This document shows positions 9,664-18,964 of a DNA stretch of 64,000 bases, in pieces; position 1 is the stretch's first letter; the number at the start of each line of letters is the position of its first letter. The stretch lies in contig NZ_WTYL01000002.1 in NCBI RefSeq assembly GCF_009828115.1, positions 620,001-684,000 on the forward strand, in the 5' to 3' direction. The notes beneath the pieces were generated by a model that saw nothing but the letters and a program-made list of their open reading frames with translations, was not told the DNA's origin and did not search any database. The position numbers and the translations under genes were made by a program. This DNA is from Allopontixanthobacter sediminis (lineage in GTDB: Bacteria > Pseudomonadota > Alphaproteobacteria > Sphingomonadales > Sphingomonadaceae).

Positions 9664-9675
9664 CGTGGCGCCACG
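9664..9675. promoter_or_regulatory. 12-bp perfect palindrome in the LysR/serine-hydrolase divergent region
   Basis: CGTGGCGCCACG is a perfect palindrome within the 168-bp divergent control region, 57 bases upstream of the LysR start and 101 bases upstream of the serine hydrolase start. It is a reasonable candidate operator, though LysR sites are usually longer interrupted T-N11-A dyads, so this may belong to another factor or be fortuitous. Confidence 0.3.
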
Positions 9676-9775
9676 TGTTTGCTTCACCGCCCCGTTCAGT
9701 TATCGTCTCGTCGGAAGTAAAAAAACGGGGTAGGCGAGCTTTGTCTGCGGACTCGATCAATAGGGGGCGTACATT

Positions 9776-11023
9776 ATGAAGCGCAGTTTCACGAGCGCCG
9801 CCGCAGTATTGCTGGTTTGGATGGGAATTGGGAATATGCAGGTCGCGATGGCTGCTGAAGAATCCGACGTGATCCGCCAACAACCGCTCGCCGCCGTGCG
9901 GGTGGCATTTGACGAAAATGGCGTGATCGCGGTCGAGACCCGCGGTATTGCCGACCTAACGACGCAGCGGCCGGTTACGGCTAATGTCCCCGTGCGCATC
10001 GCTTCGATCTCGAAACTGGTGACTGCGATTGCCGTGATGCAGCTGGTCGAGCAGGGCCAGTTAGATCTGGATACGGACGTTTCGGACGTGCTCGGTTGGC
10101 ATTTGCATAACCCAGCCTTCCCTGATGTGCCGATTACGCTGCGCCAGCTGCTATCTCACACCTCCAGCCTGACCGACACCGTCGACTACGTCCTTCCGCT
10201 GGATGCAGATTTGCAGCGCGTGCTGTCCGATCCCCTGGCTTGGGATCCGGCGCACGCGCCGGGAGGCTACTTCCGCTACACAAATTTCAACTTTCCCGTA
10301 GTCGCCGCCGTGATGGAGCGAGCGACCGGGGAACGGTTCGATCGGCTGGTCGACCGCCTGGTTCTGGAACCGCTATCTATCGACGCTTGTTTCAACTGGG
10401 TTTCTTGCAGCGACGCGGCGGTTGCGCGAGGCGTCGTACTCTATCGCAGTGGCAAGCCGACCAAGGACGACAACCACGGTGCGCGGCCCGAATGCCCCGT
10501 TACCCCTGCGACCGACGGGAGCTGTGATTTAGCCAGGTGGCAAGCGGGCGCGAACGGAGCGATCTTTTCGCCCCAGGGGGGCTTACGCATTTCTGCGCTG
10601 GACCTCGCGAAGATCGGCCGCATGCTGCTCAATAACGGCCAGCTTGGCGATGCCCGTATCCTTTCCCCCGCGTCAGTCCGGCTGCTGGAGGAACCGGTAT
10701 GGCGGTTCGATGGCAATAATGGCGTGACGGAGAAGGGCTTTCTGTGCAGCTACGGCCTTGCCACACAGACGCTTGCCACTCCGGGTCCGGACTGCCGCGA
10801 CGACCCGTTCGCCGACGGGCGCCAGCGTGTCGGACACGCCGGCGATGCCTACGGTCTCAAGTCGGGTTTGTGGCTTGATCGGGCGGGTCAGACAGGCGTG
10901 GTCTATTTTGCCACCGACGTGCTCGACGCCGATACCGGGCTGCACTCTGCATATACCCGGGTCGAGGAAGAGCTGGCGAGGGGCGAGTTCTTCCCGGAAC
11001 AGGAGCGGTTGTCTGGGCAATAG
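9776..11023 (+). CDS. Exported serine hydrolase, class C beta-lactamase / D-aminopeptidase fold
   Basis: Penicillin-binding-protein-like serine hydrolase. The signal peptide ends around QVAMA-AEES. The active-site SxxK is in [14 protein letters not shown], the YxN-type motif in YFRYTNFNF, and the third motif as [12 protein letters not shown]. Family members include D-aminopeptidases, D-esterases and class C beta-lactamases, so hydrolysis of D-amino-acid peptides or amides fits the neighbouring D-aminoacylase and dgc genes, but this is inference. AGGGGG lies eight bases before the ATG. It is divergent from the LysR gene and followed by a gamma-glutamyltransferase. The reading frame stays open and coding-like for about 48 codons after its TAG. 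Confidence 0.88.
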   Translation: MKRSFTSAAAVLLVWMGIGNMQVAMAAEESDVIRQQPLAAVRVAFDENGVIAVETRGIADLTTQRPVTANVPVRIASISKLVTAIAVMQLVEQGQLDLDTDVSDVLGWHLHNPAFPDVPITLRQLLSHTSSLTDTVDYVLPLDADLQRVLSDPLAWDPAHAPGGYFRYTNFNFPVVAAVMERATGERFDRLVDRLVLEPLSIDACFNWVSCSDAAVARGVVLYRSGKPTKDDNHGARPECPVTPATDGSCDLARWQAGANGAIFSPQGGLRISALDLAKIGRMLLNNGQLGDARILSPASVRLLEEPVWRFDGNNGVTEKGFLCSYGLATQTLATPGPDCRDDPFADGRQRVGHAGDAYGLKSGLWLDRAGQTGVVYFATDVLDADTGLHSAYTRVEEELARGEFFPEQERLSGQ

Positions 11024-11303
11024 GGATTTGAGCGCGCCCGCCCCGAACGGCTGTCTGCAAACACGTCTGGCGTGGCCACACTCTACACGCCCAACGGCGC
11101 GCGCTACGCCAAGGACGAAACTCTCGTCCAGCTCGAACTTCCTCGGTCGCTGGGGAAGACTCCGCGCGGTGGTGACTGAGGGCGGACACGATGTCACCTC
11201 CAGTGAAGCGATGGGCAGTGCGAAGTTGATCATTTTCGAAGGAGGGTTCTTTATTGGCGGTGACGTTCCGCGCCGACCGGGTGCGCTGGCGGTAGAGCCA
11301 TGA
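11024..11303 (+). pseudogene. Coding-like remnant between serine hydrolase and gamma-glutamyltransferase
   Basis: Two frames look coding across this 280-bp gap. In the frame of the serine hydrolase, after its stop, comes a stretch including GVATLYTPNGARYAKDETL that ends at a TGA near 11178. In another frame a stretch including EAMGSAKLIIFEGGFFIGGD continues and ends with a TGA that overlaps the ATG of the next gene as ATGA. The simplest reading is a decayed gene with one frameshift that was once coupled to the gamma-glutamyltransferase. I do not recognise the family. Confidence 0.35.
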
Positions 11304-13009
11304 GACGACTTGCGCTCCTTGCCCTAGTCGGCGCGATGGCAGCGTGTACGCCAATCACGCCTGTGGTGCGGCAAGCGCCAGTAGCCGAAGCGGCAGCGAG
11401 CCTCCGCGGTCAGGCGTTTGTCGCCGCAGCCCATCCGCTGGCGGCAGAAGCCGGGCTAAACGTGCTGCGCGAAGGCGGAACCGCTGTTGATGCGGCCATA
11501 GCCATTCAGGCGATGCTAACCTTAGTCGAGCCGCAAAGCTCCGGACTCGGTGGCGGGGCATTCATGGTCCATTATGCCGCTGCCACCGGCGCGGTCACAG
11601 TCTATGACGGGCGCGAAACCGCACCGGCTGGAGCCACGCCCGACATGTTCCTCCGCGCGGACGGCACCCCCCTGCCGTTTCCCGTCGCTGTAGTGAGTGG
11701 ACGCGCGAGCGGGGTGCCGGGCGTGGTGAGAATGCTCGACCTCGCTCACAGCGAACACGGCTCACTGCGTTGGAACCAGCTGTTCGGCGATGTGATCCGC
11801 ACCGCCGAACAAGGCTTCACCGTCACCCCTCGCCTGGAAAGCTTCGTCCATGGCACCAGCGCGCAAGCGAGCGCTTCTGATGTGGTCGGCTACTTTCGCA
11901 ATGCCCGCGGTGAGAAAATCCGCGCGGGCGAAGTACTGCGCAACCCCGCCTATGCCGGTTTCGTGCGGCGGCTGGCGGCGGAAGGGGCTGAGGCGATGTA
12001 TGTCGGCGAAACCCCGCGCCGCATCGTCGCTCGCGTACGCGCAGGTGTGCTCCCCGGCAGCATGACCGAGACCGATTTTGCCGAATACCGCCCTGTGGTG
12101 CGCGAGGCGCTATGCCATAGCTACCGCGTCTACGTCCTGTGCGTCCCGCCTCCACCGTCGAGCGGGGTTGGCCTGCTGCAATTGATGGCCATGGTTGAGC
12201 ACACCGACATCGATGCACGAGGCCCGTCTGATCCGCTGACCTGGGTGAAATATGCGCAAGCCAGCCGCCTGATGTATGCGGACCGCGATGCCTATGTCGG
12301 CGACGTTCCGAACGTGCCGGTGCGCGGCCTGCTCGACCCCGTCTATGTCGCGTCGCGCGCGGCGCTGATTGCTGACCATGCCGGGTCGCCGCCCGCCGCC
12401 GGGTCGCCGCCTGGAGCGGTGCAGGCAGGTCTCGACGCCACGCACGAAGTGGCGGGCACATCACATTTCATCGTTATCGACGGCGAAGGCAATGCCGTCT
12501 CCATGACCACAACCGTCGAAAGCTATTTCGGCAGCGGGCGAATGGTCGACGGGTTCTTCCTCAACAACCAGATGACAGATTTTTCCTTCGTGCCCGAAGG
12601 ACCGAATGCGATCGCTCCGGGCAAGCGCCCGCGCTCCTCGATGGTGCCGACGGTGATCCTGGCACGCGATGGCAGCCTGGTCGGCGCTATCGGTTCGCCG
12701 GGGGGGAATGCCATCCTTGGCTATGTCTCCAAGGCGCTGATCGGGGTGATTGATTGGGACATGCCGATGGCCGAGGCGATTGGCCTGCCCAACCTCGTCG
12801 CGCGCGGCGGTTCGATCAACGGGGAGGCGAGCAGGTTCGATCCGACTCTGCTGTCCGCGATGGCGGAACGCGGGGTGGTCGTGCGCGCAGGTTCGGGTGA
12901 GGATTCGGGTATCCACGGCGTCATCATCCGCAATGGCCGGTTCGATGGTGGGGCCGACCAGCGTCGCGACGGGGTGGCTCGTAGCATCACCGTCAAAGGG
13001 AATGAGTAA
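11300..13009 (+). CDS. Lipoprotein gamma-glutamyltransferase
   Basis: N-terminal-nucleophile hydrolase that cleaves or transfers gamma-glutamyl groups and self-processes into two chains. The catalytic Thr follows the usual context GTSHFIVIDGEGNAVSMTTT (processing before Thr, about residue 388). Later family blocks RPRSSMVPTVI and IGSPGGNAILGYV are present, and the N-terminal EAGLNVLREGGTAVDAAIA block is intact. The leader MRRLALLALVGAMAAC is a lipoprotein signal (lipobox MAAC). Length of 569 residues is normal. As a periplasmic lipoprotein beside D-aminoacylase and dgcNA it could release gamma-linked D-Glu, as found in peptidoglycan stems; glutathione turnover is the conventional alternative. 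Confidence 0.93.
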   Translation: MRRLALLALVGAMAACTPITPVVRQAPVAEAAASLRGQAFVAAAHPLAAEAGLNVLREGGTAVDAAIAIQAMLTLVEPQSSGLGGGAFMVHYAAATGAVTVYDGRETAPAGATPDMFLRADGTPLPFPVAVVSGRASGVPGVVRMLDLAHSEHGSLRWNQLFGDVIRTAEQGFTVTPRLESFVHGTSAQASASDVVGYFRNARGEKIRAGEVLRNPAYAGFVRRLAAEGAEAMYVGETPRRIVARVRAGVLPGSMTETDFAEYRPVVREALCHSYRVYVLCVPPPPSSGVGLLQLMAMVEHTDIDARGPSDPLTWVKYAQASRLMYADRDAYVGDVPNVPVRGLLDPVYVASRAALIADHAGSPPAAGSPPGAVQAGLDATHEVAGTSHFIVIDGEGNAVSMTTTVESYFGSGRMVDGFFLNNQMTDFSFVPEGPNAIAPGKRPRSSMVPTVILARDGSLVGAIGSPGGNAILGYVSKALIGVIDWDMPMAEAIGLPNLVARGGSINGEASRFDPTLLSAMAERGVVVRAGSGEDSGIHGVIIRNGRFDGGADQRRDGVARSITVKGNE

Positions 13010-13515
13010 CATGCGCCTGTTCGAAGGATCGGAGCAAAGTTACGACGGCCCGATCAAAGCTAACCGTCTGTGCCTGCCGATGTTCTGGAAAGGAAGGTAG
13101 CTTTGAAGGGAGCTCTTGACGGGTTCGCTGGCTCCTTCGGTGACCTTTAGTCCAGGACTGCCGATGAGCGTGTAGAGATCAAGGCGAAGTTACAGGATCT
13201 GAAGGGATTGGCGCAAAACAATGGCCTACCGAACATTCAGACTAAAATTTCCCAGTGATTTGAGTGCCCATCACTTTCATGTCGCGTATGTCTAGATCGC
13301 AAGAACGAGTCGATCCTGTGCGATCGGCCATCGAAGTTCTAGCGCCCTGCTCGACGAAAGGGAAATGCCATTAAGCTAATCTTCCCATAAGTGCGGGCAT
13401 TGGGAAAGTTAACCATCCGCACGGCTACATGGATGACCGGCGGGTCCGCCGACCGCTGTTCAAAGATAGTCTACGTTAGAACCAAAATAACTAGTCGAGG
13501 AGCCAATCCGATCCC
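13010..13515. other. 506-bp gap with weak coding traces
   Basis: One base after the gamma-glutamyltransferase stop an ATG opens a 29-codon frame (13011-13100, beginning MRLFEGSEQSYDG) with no family I recognise. At about 13160-13259 a plus-strand stretch reads as coding (ERVEIKAKLQDLKGLAQNNG), but it has no start and an upstream in-frame stop, so it may be a remnant. The rest is AT-richer and probably carries the promoter of the polysaccharide operon. No terminator or RNA gene seen. Confidence 0.3.
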
Positions 13516-14877
13516 GTGAAGAGACTTGTAACAGCCCTGAGTGCCGGAATGGACCAAGGCCGCGCGCTTGTCGCCGGGCCTATCGCGCGCGCTAGTGGAG
13601 TTAGCGTGGGGATACGCCTGGCGGGCCTCGCGCTTTCGTTCGCGCAAGCGGTGCTTGTCGCGCGGTTGCTTAAGCCCAGCGGCTATGGCTCGGTTGCGCT
13701 GGTGATTGCCATCGTGACCATCGTTGCCACAGTGTGCCAGTCAGGCCTCGGGGCGCTGGCAGTGCGCGAAGTGCCGGCACTTCTGGCACGTGATGACCGA
13801 AGCAGCGTGCGCGGCTTCATCGGCTTTTCTGCCACTGTCGTCATTGGCCTAGGCGCTATCGCCACAATCGCACTTGCTTGGGTAAGTTATGCCACAAATT
13901 TGCCGTCGCCAGCCTTTCGCCCCTTGCTCGGCATTGGCGCGCTGACGATATTGCCCATAGCAATAATCGCCTTGCTGCATGGATTGGCGCAAGGTTTTGG
14001 CCGCGTGGTTCAGGCGCAAGTTCCCGGCCAGATCATAAGGCCCGCCGCGCTGACCCTGACCATGCTGCTGTCGCTGATAGCCGGGCTTCGCATTACCCCC
14101 AGAGACTACATGATGGCGTGCGTGATAGCTCTTGGTGTGGCTGCCATCATAGCGATGGCATGGCTGCGGACGAGCGAACGCCCGATTTTCTCCGCACCCA
14201 AGCCAAGCGGACCGCAAAGCCATCACGCCAAGGCCGCACTGCCATTTCTGGGATTGGCAATAACATACATTCTGCTGAGCGAGAGCAACACCTTGTTGCT
14301 CGGCTGGCTATCCGGCCCGCGCGAAACCGGACTGTTCCAGCCGGTCATACGGCTCGCACCAGTCCTGATGCTGCCGGTCTATGCGGCAGGAATGGGATTT
14401 GCGCCTCGCGTGGCAGAACTCTGGCAGCGCGGAGAAGTTGAACGAATCCGTTCGATCACCGCAACCTTTACCTGGACCACCACCGTCATCACTCTGGCAA
14501 CTGCGCTGACGATAGCGGTGGCTGGCCCTTGGATCATGCTGGTGTTTGGACCCGAGTTCCAAGAGAGCGCGCCGCTACTTTGGATTGTCGGCGCAGCCCA
14601 CGTGTTCAGCGCAGCATGCGGTCCTGTCGGCATGCTGCTGTTGATGGAGCGAAAGGGCGGCAGGGCCCTGTCTGCGCAAATTGTCGCCCTAGCTGCGAAT
14701 GGTGCACTGGGCCTTGTGCTAATCCCTCGACTGGGAGCACTTGGCGCAGCGATTTCGTTGAGCGGAGGATTGGCTGTCTGGACCGGCGTTATGTTAATCT
14801 TAACCATAAGCCGGTACCGGTTTGACCCAACCGTTTTGGGTCTTGTCCTGCGCAAGAGCCGGACAACCGAACACTAA
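13516..14877 (+). CDS. Oligosaccharide flippase, Wzx-like (MOP superfamily)
   Basis: Polytopic membrane protein of 453 residues with about 12-14 hydrophobic helices and the family start AGLALSFAQAVLVARLLKPSGYGSV, in which the LxPxxYG signature is visible. It moves lipid-linked polysaccharide units across the inner membrane. GTG start, with GAGGAG about 13 bases upstream. First of five genes for a surface polysaccharide, all rightward: flippase, three glycosyltransferases and an FkbM methyltransferase. No polymerase, chain-length regulator or priming transferase is in the block, so those must lie elsewhere. Confidence 0.9.
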   Translation: MKRLVTALSAGMDQGRALVAGPIARASGVSVGIRLAGLALSFAQAVLVARLLKPSGYGSVALVIAIVTIVATVCQSGLGALAVREVPALLARDDRSSVRGFIGFSATVVIGLGAIATIALAWVSYATNLPSPAFRPLLGIGALTILPIAIIALLHGLAQGFGRVVQAQVPGQIIRPAALTLTMLLSLIAGLRITPRDYMMACVIALGVAAIIAMAWLRTSERPIFSAPKPSGPQSHHAKAALPFLGLAITYILLSESNTLLLGWLSGPRETGLFQPVIRLAPVLMLPVYAAGMGFAPRVAELWQRGEVERIRSITATFTWTTTVITLATALTIAVAGPWIMLVFGPEFQESAPLLWIVGAAHVFSAACGPVGMLLLMERKGGRALSAQIVALAANGALGLVLIPRLGALGAAISLSGGLAVWTGVMLILTISRYRFDPTVLGLVLRKSRTTEH

Positions 14878-14888
14878 CGGGACGGAAA

Positions 14889-16100
14889 ATGTCGAGAACG
14901 CTGCGCATTGCTCACTTGGCTATGTCCGCGCAACCTGCGTCGGTGGGCGGTCTAGAGGTGGTGGTTGATCGCCTGATCCGCCAGCAGCAGGCATTGGGAC
15001 ATGACGTCACCTTAGTCACCCGCTGGAAACAGTGGAAGGCCTTGCAGCTTGCCGATTTTCCCTATCGATCGCTCCCTTTGCCGCCGCGCCTTCCTGCATC
15101 AATGCCATTCTATTCTGTAGGCATGCGTTTGCCAGTTGATCTGGCCGTACGCTATCATCAATGGCGTGAGAAGTTCGACCTCTGGCATATACACTGGCTT
15201 TACCCCACGGCCTGGATGGCGCACGGCGCTCTGACGTCTTCAGGCACACCGATGGTCGTCACGCCGCATGGTGCTGACTTGCAGGTAGAGGAATCGACCG
15301 GGTACGGATTTCGCCGATATGCCAAGCATGACAAGCGGGTGCGTGACTTGGCGCCAAAAATTCAGGCGGTCACGGCAATTTCAGATTCCATTTACGATTG
15401 CCTCTTGGAGTTGGCGGTAGATGCTGACCAAATAACCCGAATTCCGAACGGAGTTGATGCGGAGCGAATAGATGCAGCGCGTTCCGCGAGAGCGCAGACG
15501 CGAGTACAGCTTGGGCTGGATCAGAGCACACCATTGATACTTACGGTGGCCCGCAATGAAACGCGGAAGGGCCTGCACCTTATCCCAGAAATCGTAGCAA
15601 ACCTTATGAATGATGGCCGCGAAATTCGTTGGATAATTGTTGGCGCAGGGGTGACTGCGCTGGCTGAATTGGTCAGGTTCAAAGGTGTTGCAGACAAGAT
15701 TGACCTGAAACCACCAATAAAGAATTCACCCGGTTGCGCACAGTTTCCGCCACAGGCTTTGGCAGAGCTTTATGCTGCAGCCGACGTGTTTGCCTTTCCT
15801 TCCCTAAGCGAAAGCTTCGGCTTGGTAGCGATTGAGGCAATGGCCGCAGGAACGCCATTTGTGGGCAACAATGTGCCTGGCATCCGCGATGTCGTTACCA
15901 ATGAGGTTGATGGTTTGCTGTGCGATCCGGGCAACCCCAAAGATATGGCGGCTGCGATTTGCCGACTTTTGGACAATCGGGCACTTGCCGCAAAATTGCG
16001 CGAAGGCGGATTGAAAACGGCGCGCGAACATGATTGGGCCAAGGTCGCCGAGCGCTACGACGCGCTCTACCAGTCAATAACCGATCGACGCACGAGGTGA
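14889..16100 (+). CDS. Glycosyltransferase family 4
   Basis: GT-B fold sugar transferase of 403 residues. N-terminal acceptor half: GGLEVVVDRLIRQQQALGH and VTPHGADL. C-terminal donor half: LILTVARNETRKGLHLIPE, then FPSLSESFGLVAIEAMAAGTP, the EX7E-type motif of GT4 (E..FGLVAIEAMA), and GLLCDPGNPKDMAAAI. It starts 11 bases after the flippase stop with GACGGAAA before the ATG, so it belongs to the same operon. It probably builds the polysaccharide repeat unit in the cytoplasm. Sugar specificity cannot be read from the sequence. Confidence 0.93.
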   Translation: MSRTLRIAHLAMSAQPASVGGLEVVVDRLIRQQQALGHDVTLVTRWKQWKALQLADFPYRSLPLPPRLPASMPFYSVGMRLPVDLAVRYHQWREKFDLWHIHWLYPTAWMAHGALTSSGTPMVVTPHGADLQVEESTGYGFRRYAKHDKRVRDLAPKIQAVTAISDSIYDCLLELAVDADQITRIPNGVDAERIDAARSARAQTRVQLGLDQSTPLILTVARNETRKGLHLIPEIVANLMNDGREIRWIIVGAGVTALAELVRFKGVADKIDLKPPIKNSPGCAQFPPQALAELYAAADVFAFPSLSESFGLVAIEAMAAGTPFVGNNVPGIRDVVTNEVDGLLCDPGNPKDMAAAICRLLDNRALAAKLREGGLKTAREHDWAKVAERYDALYQSITDRRTR

Positions 16101-17125
16101 CTATTTCCCCTCGCGTATCTGTCGTCATGGCTGTATATAATGGCGCCCGCTTTTTACGGGAAGCGGTTGATAGCATTCTCGATCAGACACTGACTGATTT
16201 CGAGTTTCTGATCGTCGACGATGCCTCTACTGACGAGACGCCGGTGATCCTGAAGCAACTTGCCAAGCGGGATGACAGAATTGTGCTCATCCGGAACGAG
16301 CGCAATTTGGGCCCTTATCCCAGCGCTAACCGAGCTTTGGATCGTGCCAGAGGCGAATATATTGCCCGTTTGGACGCAGATGACATAGCCCTGTCGGACA
16401 GGCTGGACAGGCAAGTTTGCTATCTCGACGAGAACCCGGAAGTATTTGTGGTTGGTGGCATTGAAATTGCGATCAATTCCGATGGGGTGTCGGGGCGTTC
16501 GGGACGTTCCGGGCTGAACCCGCTTCCGTTTCGATATCTCGCTCATTTCACGGCACCCATCGTCCATTCGTCCGCCACCTTTCAGCGGATATCCGCAGAC
16601 CACGAGCCGCTGAGATATAGCCAGGATCGTCTGACTGCTCAGGATTTCAGAATGTACCAGCAACTTCTGGATCACGGGGAGGGATATCGATTACCCGTTC
16701 CTGTGGTGAAATTGCGTGAGCATGACGCGAATATTTCAAAGACACATCGTTCACAGCAGGCGGAAACCGCCGTTACGATCTCCACGGAGGCCTTGCGGCG
16801 CACCTGCCCGCAAGAGAGCGAGGCGAATTTACGAGCATTGGCCAGTTTTGTGATCGATGGAGACTTAACCGGTGGCATGAGGCCAAGCGAAGTTATTCAC
16901 ACAATCCTTGCCGTCGAACAGGCTTTCGAAACCCTGCACAAGCCATCAGACCATGATCGCGCTATAATCCGCGGGTTGACGGTAAATCAAATCCTCAAAG
17001 GCGTTGCGAAAATGCGGCACCGATCGTTAATCGGCGCAGTTGGTATCGCCACTCGCCTGGCCAGACGCCGCCCAATGTCGACTTCGCGAGAAGTTCTCGC
17101 AATTCTGTCCAGGCGTCGGGCATAG
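16097..17125 (+). CDS. Glycosyltransferase family 2
   Basis: GT-A fold inverting glycosyltransferase. Visible: VSVVMAVYNGARFLREAVDS, the nucleotide-binding DDASTDET, and YIARLDADDIALSDRL (the DxD-containing block). I place the start at the GTG at 16097, which overlaps the stop of the previous gene as GTGA and begins immediately before the family's first strand; an in-frame start at 16034 would overlap the upstream coding sequence by 67 bases. Length of 342 residues is normal. Part of the polysaccharide operon. Confidence 0.92.
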   Translation: MTISPRVSVVMAVYNGARFLREAVDSILDQTLTDFEFLIVDDASTDETPVILKQLAKRDDRIVLIRNERNLGPYPSANRALDRARGEYIARLDADDIALSDRLDRQVCYLDENPEVFVVGGIEIAINSDGVSGRSGRSGLNPLPFRYLAHFTAPIVHSSATFQRISADHEPLRYSQDRLTAQDFRMYQQLLDHGEGYRLPVPVVKLREHDANISKTHRSQQAETAVTISTEALRRTCPQESEANLRALASFVIDGDLTGGMRPSEVIHTILAVEQAFETLHKPSDHDRAIIRGLTVNQILKGVAKMRHRSLIGAVGIATRLARRRPMSTSREVLAILSRRRA

Positions 17126-17133
17126 GAATTGAT

Positions 17134-17892
17134 ATGGTAGAACCGCGCGTAACCCTCGTCATGGCCTATTACAACGAAGAGGGCTATATTGCTGAAACAC
17201 TGCGCTCCCTTGTCGCGCAAGACGATCGTCGCTTTCGGCTCGTTCTGGTCGACAACATGTCGCGCGACCGCAGTTCTACAATTGCCCGCGAGCTGCTGCG
17301 CGATGTTGACTGGCTTGTTTGGGAAATATTGCAGGAGCAGCGGCAAGGACAGCTACCTGCACTCCGCCGCGGCCTTGCGGCGGCGCAAACGCCCTATGTC
17401 GCCACTTTGGATGCCGACACTTGGTATCCTCCCGAATATGTGGGCAGGGCAATTGGATTGCTGGACAACAATCCGCTCGCCTCTGCTGCATTGGCGTTCA
17501 ATGTGGGTGAGGATCGGTCTCGCCGCACAGGTGGGTTAAAATGGATTTTGAGCAAAATCTGGCCAGACAAATGCCATGCGGGTGGTGCCGGGCATTGCTA
17601 TCGCAGAGTCATGCTCGAGCGGGCCGGCGGACTTGAGCATGCAAGTTGGCCCTATATCCTGTTCGACCATGAAATCGCTCAACGTATGCGTAAGCAGGGA
17701 CCATTCGTCTATGCGCGCAATCACATAATTCACGCATCGCAGAGGCCAGAGGGGAGCACGGCCCGCAGTTGGTCACCTTTCGAACGTGTGGTGTACAAAC
17801 TTAGTCCAGCCACCGCCATGGACTGGTTTTTCTATTGCTTCCTTGGACCCAGGCTGCATTCGCGTGGTTTGCGCACAAATGGCGAGAGATAG
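17134..17892 (+). CDS. Glycosyltransferase family 2 (small)
   Basis: 252-residue GT2 enzyme: VTLVMAYYNEEGYIAETLRS, VDNMSRDRS and the divalent-metal block YVATLDADTWYPPEY. The GHCYRRVMLERAGG and FDHEIAQRM blocks fit the acceptor side. It starts eight bases after the previous stop. Same operon as the other polysaccharide genes. No membrane segment is obvious, so it is probably cytoplasmic or peripheral. Confidence 0.91.
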   Translation: MVEPRVTLVMAYYNEEGYIAETLRSLVAQDDRRFRLVLVDNMSRDRSSTIARELLRDVDWLVWEILQEQRQGQLPALRRGLAAAQTPYVATLDADTWYPPEYVGRAIGLLDNNPLASAALAFNVGEDRSRRTGGLKWILSKIWPDKCHAGGAGHCYRRVMLERAGGLEHASWPYILFDHEIAQRMRKQGPFVYARNHIIHASQRPEGSTARSWSPFERVVYKLSPATAMDWFFYCFLGPRLHSRGLRTNGER

Positions 17893-18076
17893 GTGGTAAC
17901 TGAAAGGCTTTCCTTTCCTCTCACTCACTTGAGAAGGCAAACGGCAGACCGGGATCGCAGGACCGGCGAGGGCCGCGGATCACGTTTAATCTTGATTGGC
18001 CTGCGAGATGCCGTTTACCAACACGGGTTGGGCCATCCGACGTCTGGTCCTGACGTCAAAGGGAGCTAGCAGCAAT

Positions 18077-18883
18077 ATGCGAACAAAATTGCGCGGCCCA
18101 TCCTTGGCGGGACTGGCAAGACGTTTGCGCAACTTAATGCCTGTGCCAAATGAAGCTGTCCAAACAATGCGGGGCGGATACCGCATCGCACTCCGGCCTG
18201 CATCTGACGCACTTGAGCTGCGTATGTATCGAAATCGAACCTACGAGGCTGGAACACTAGCAGTGATCAGTCGATTTCTGAAGCTTGGCGACACCTTTGT
18301 TGATGTCGGCGCGAACCTCGGCCTGATGACGCTGCACGCCTCCAGAATCGTCGGACCAGAGGGCAAGGTTGTCGCGTTCGAACCTCATCCTGAAACCTAC
18401 AGGCGGCTAATCCAAAACATTGAATTGAACAATTGCTCCAACGTTCAACCGCTTCAGATGGCCGCGGGTTCAGGCAAGAGCGAGGCCCAAATCTATGACG
18501 TTCCTTCGGTAAATATCGGGCGGGCATCTTTGATTAGACCCGATGTCGATTACCGGCCTGCGGGGCAGGTTAAGGTCTCAACACTCGATGAGGAGCTTGA
18601 CGGTCAACGAGTTCAATTTTTGAAGATTGACGTCGAGGGTTTTGAGGCTGAAGTCCTGGCCGGCGCATCCGAAACCCTTGCCAAGCGGCCCATAATTTCC
18701 ATGGAGGTATCGACCGCAGTCTGTGTAGATCACATGATAGCACATGACATGGTTATGGATACCGGGCTCTACCGGCCCTTCCGCCTCGCCAAAGGCAAGG
18801 AGCGTTCATCAAAGCTTCTCGAAGTTAGCCGAGACCAATTGTTGTCCCAACAGCATGACAATGTCTTCTATTTACCTGCATAG
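18077..18883 (+). CDS. FkbM family methyltransferase
   Basis: SAM-dependent methyltransferase of the FkbM type, commonly O-methylating sugars in polysaccharide clusters. Seen: the SAM site GDTFVDVGANLGLMTLHASR, VVAFEPHPETYRRL, NIELNNCSNVQPLQMAAG, FLKIDVEGFEAEVLAGA and IISMEVS. I chose ATG 18077 (GGGAG 11 bases upstream). ATG 18008 and TTG 17996 are in frame, but the extra 23-27 residues do not resemble the family. Last gene of the polysaccharide block; downstream is only mobile-element debris. Confidence 0.88.
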   Translation: MRTKLRGPSLAGLARRLRNLMPVPNEAVQTMRGGYRIALRPASDALELRMYRNRTYEAGTLAVISRFLKLGDTFVDVGANLGLMTLHASRIVGPEGKVVAFEPHPETYRRLIQNIELNNCSNVQPLQMAAGSGKSEAQIYDVPSVNIGRASLIRPDVDYRPAGQVKVSTLDEELDGQRVQFLKIDVEGFEAEVLAGASETLAKRPIISMEVSTAVCVDHMIAHDMVMDTGLYRPFRLAKGKERSSKLLEVSRDQLLSQQHDNVFYLPA

Positions 18884-18964
18884 CCAGTTGACAACAGGGT
18901 TGCCACTTCCACGTTTGGCGCGGACAAAACCTCCGGCAGCAACAACTTCGAACTGAGGGCACTG

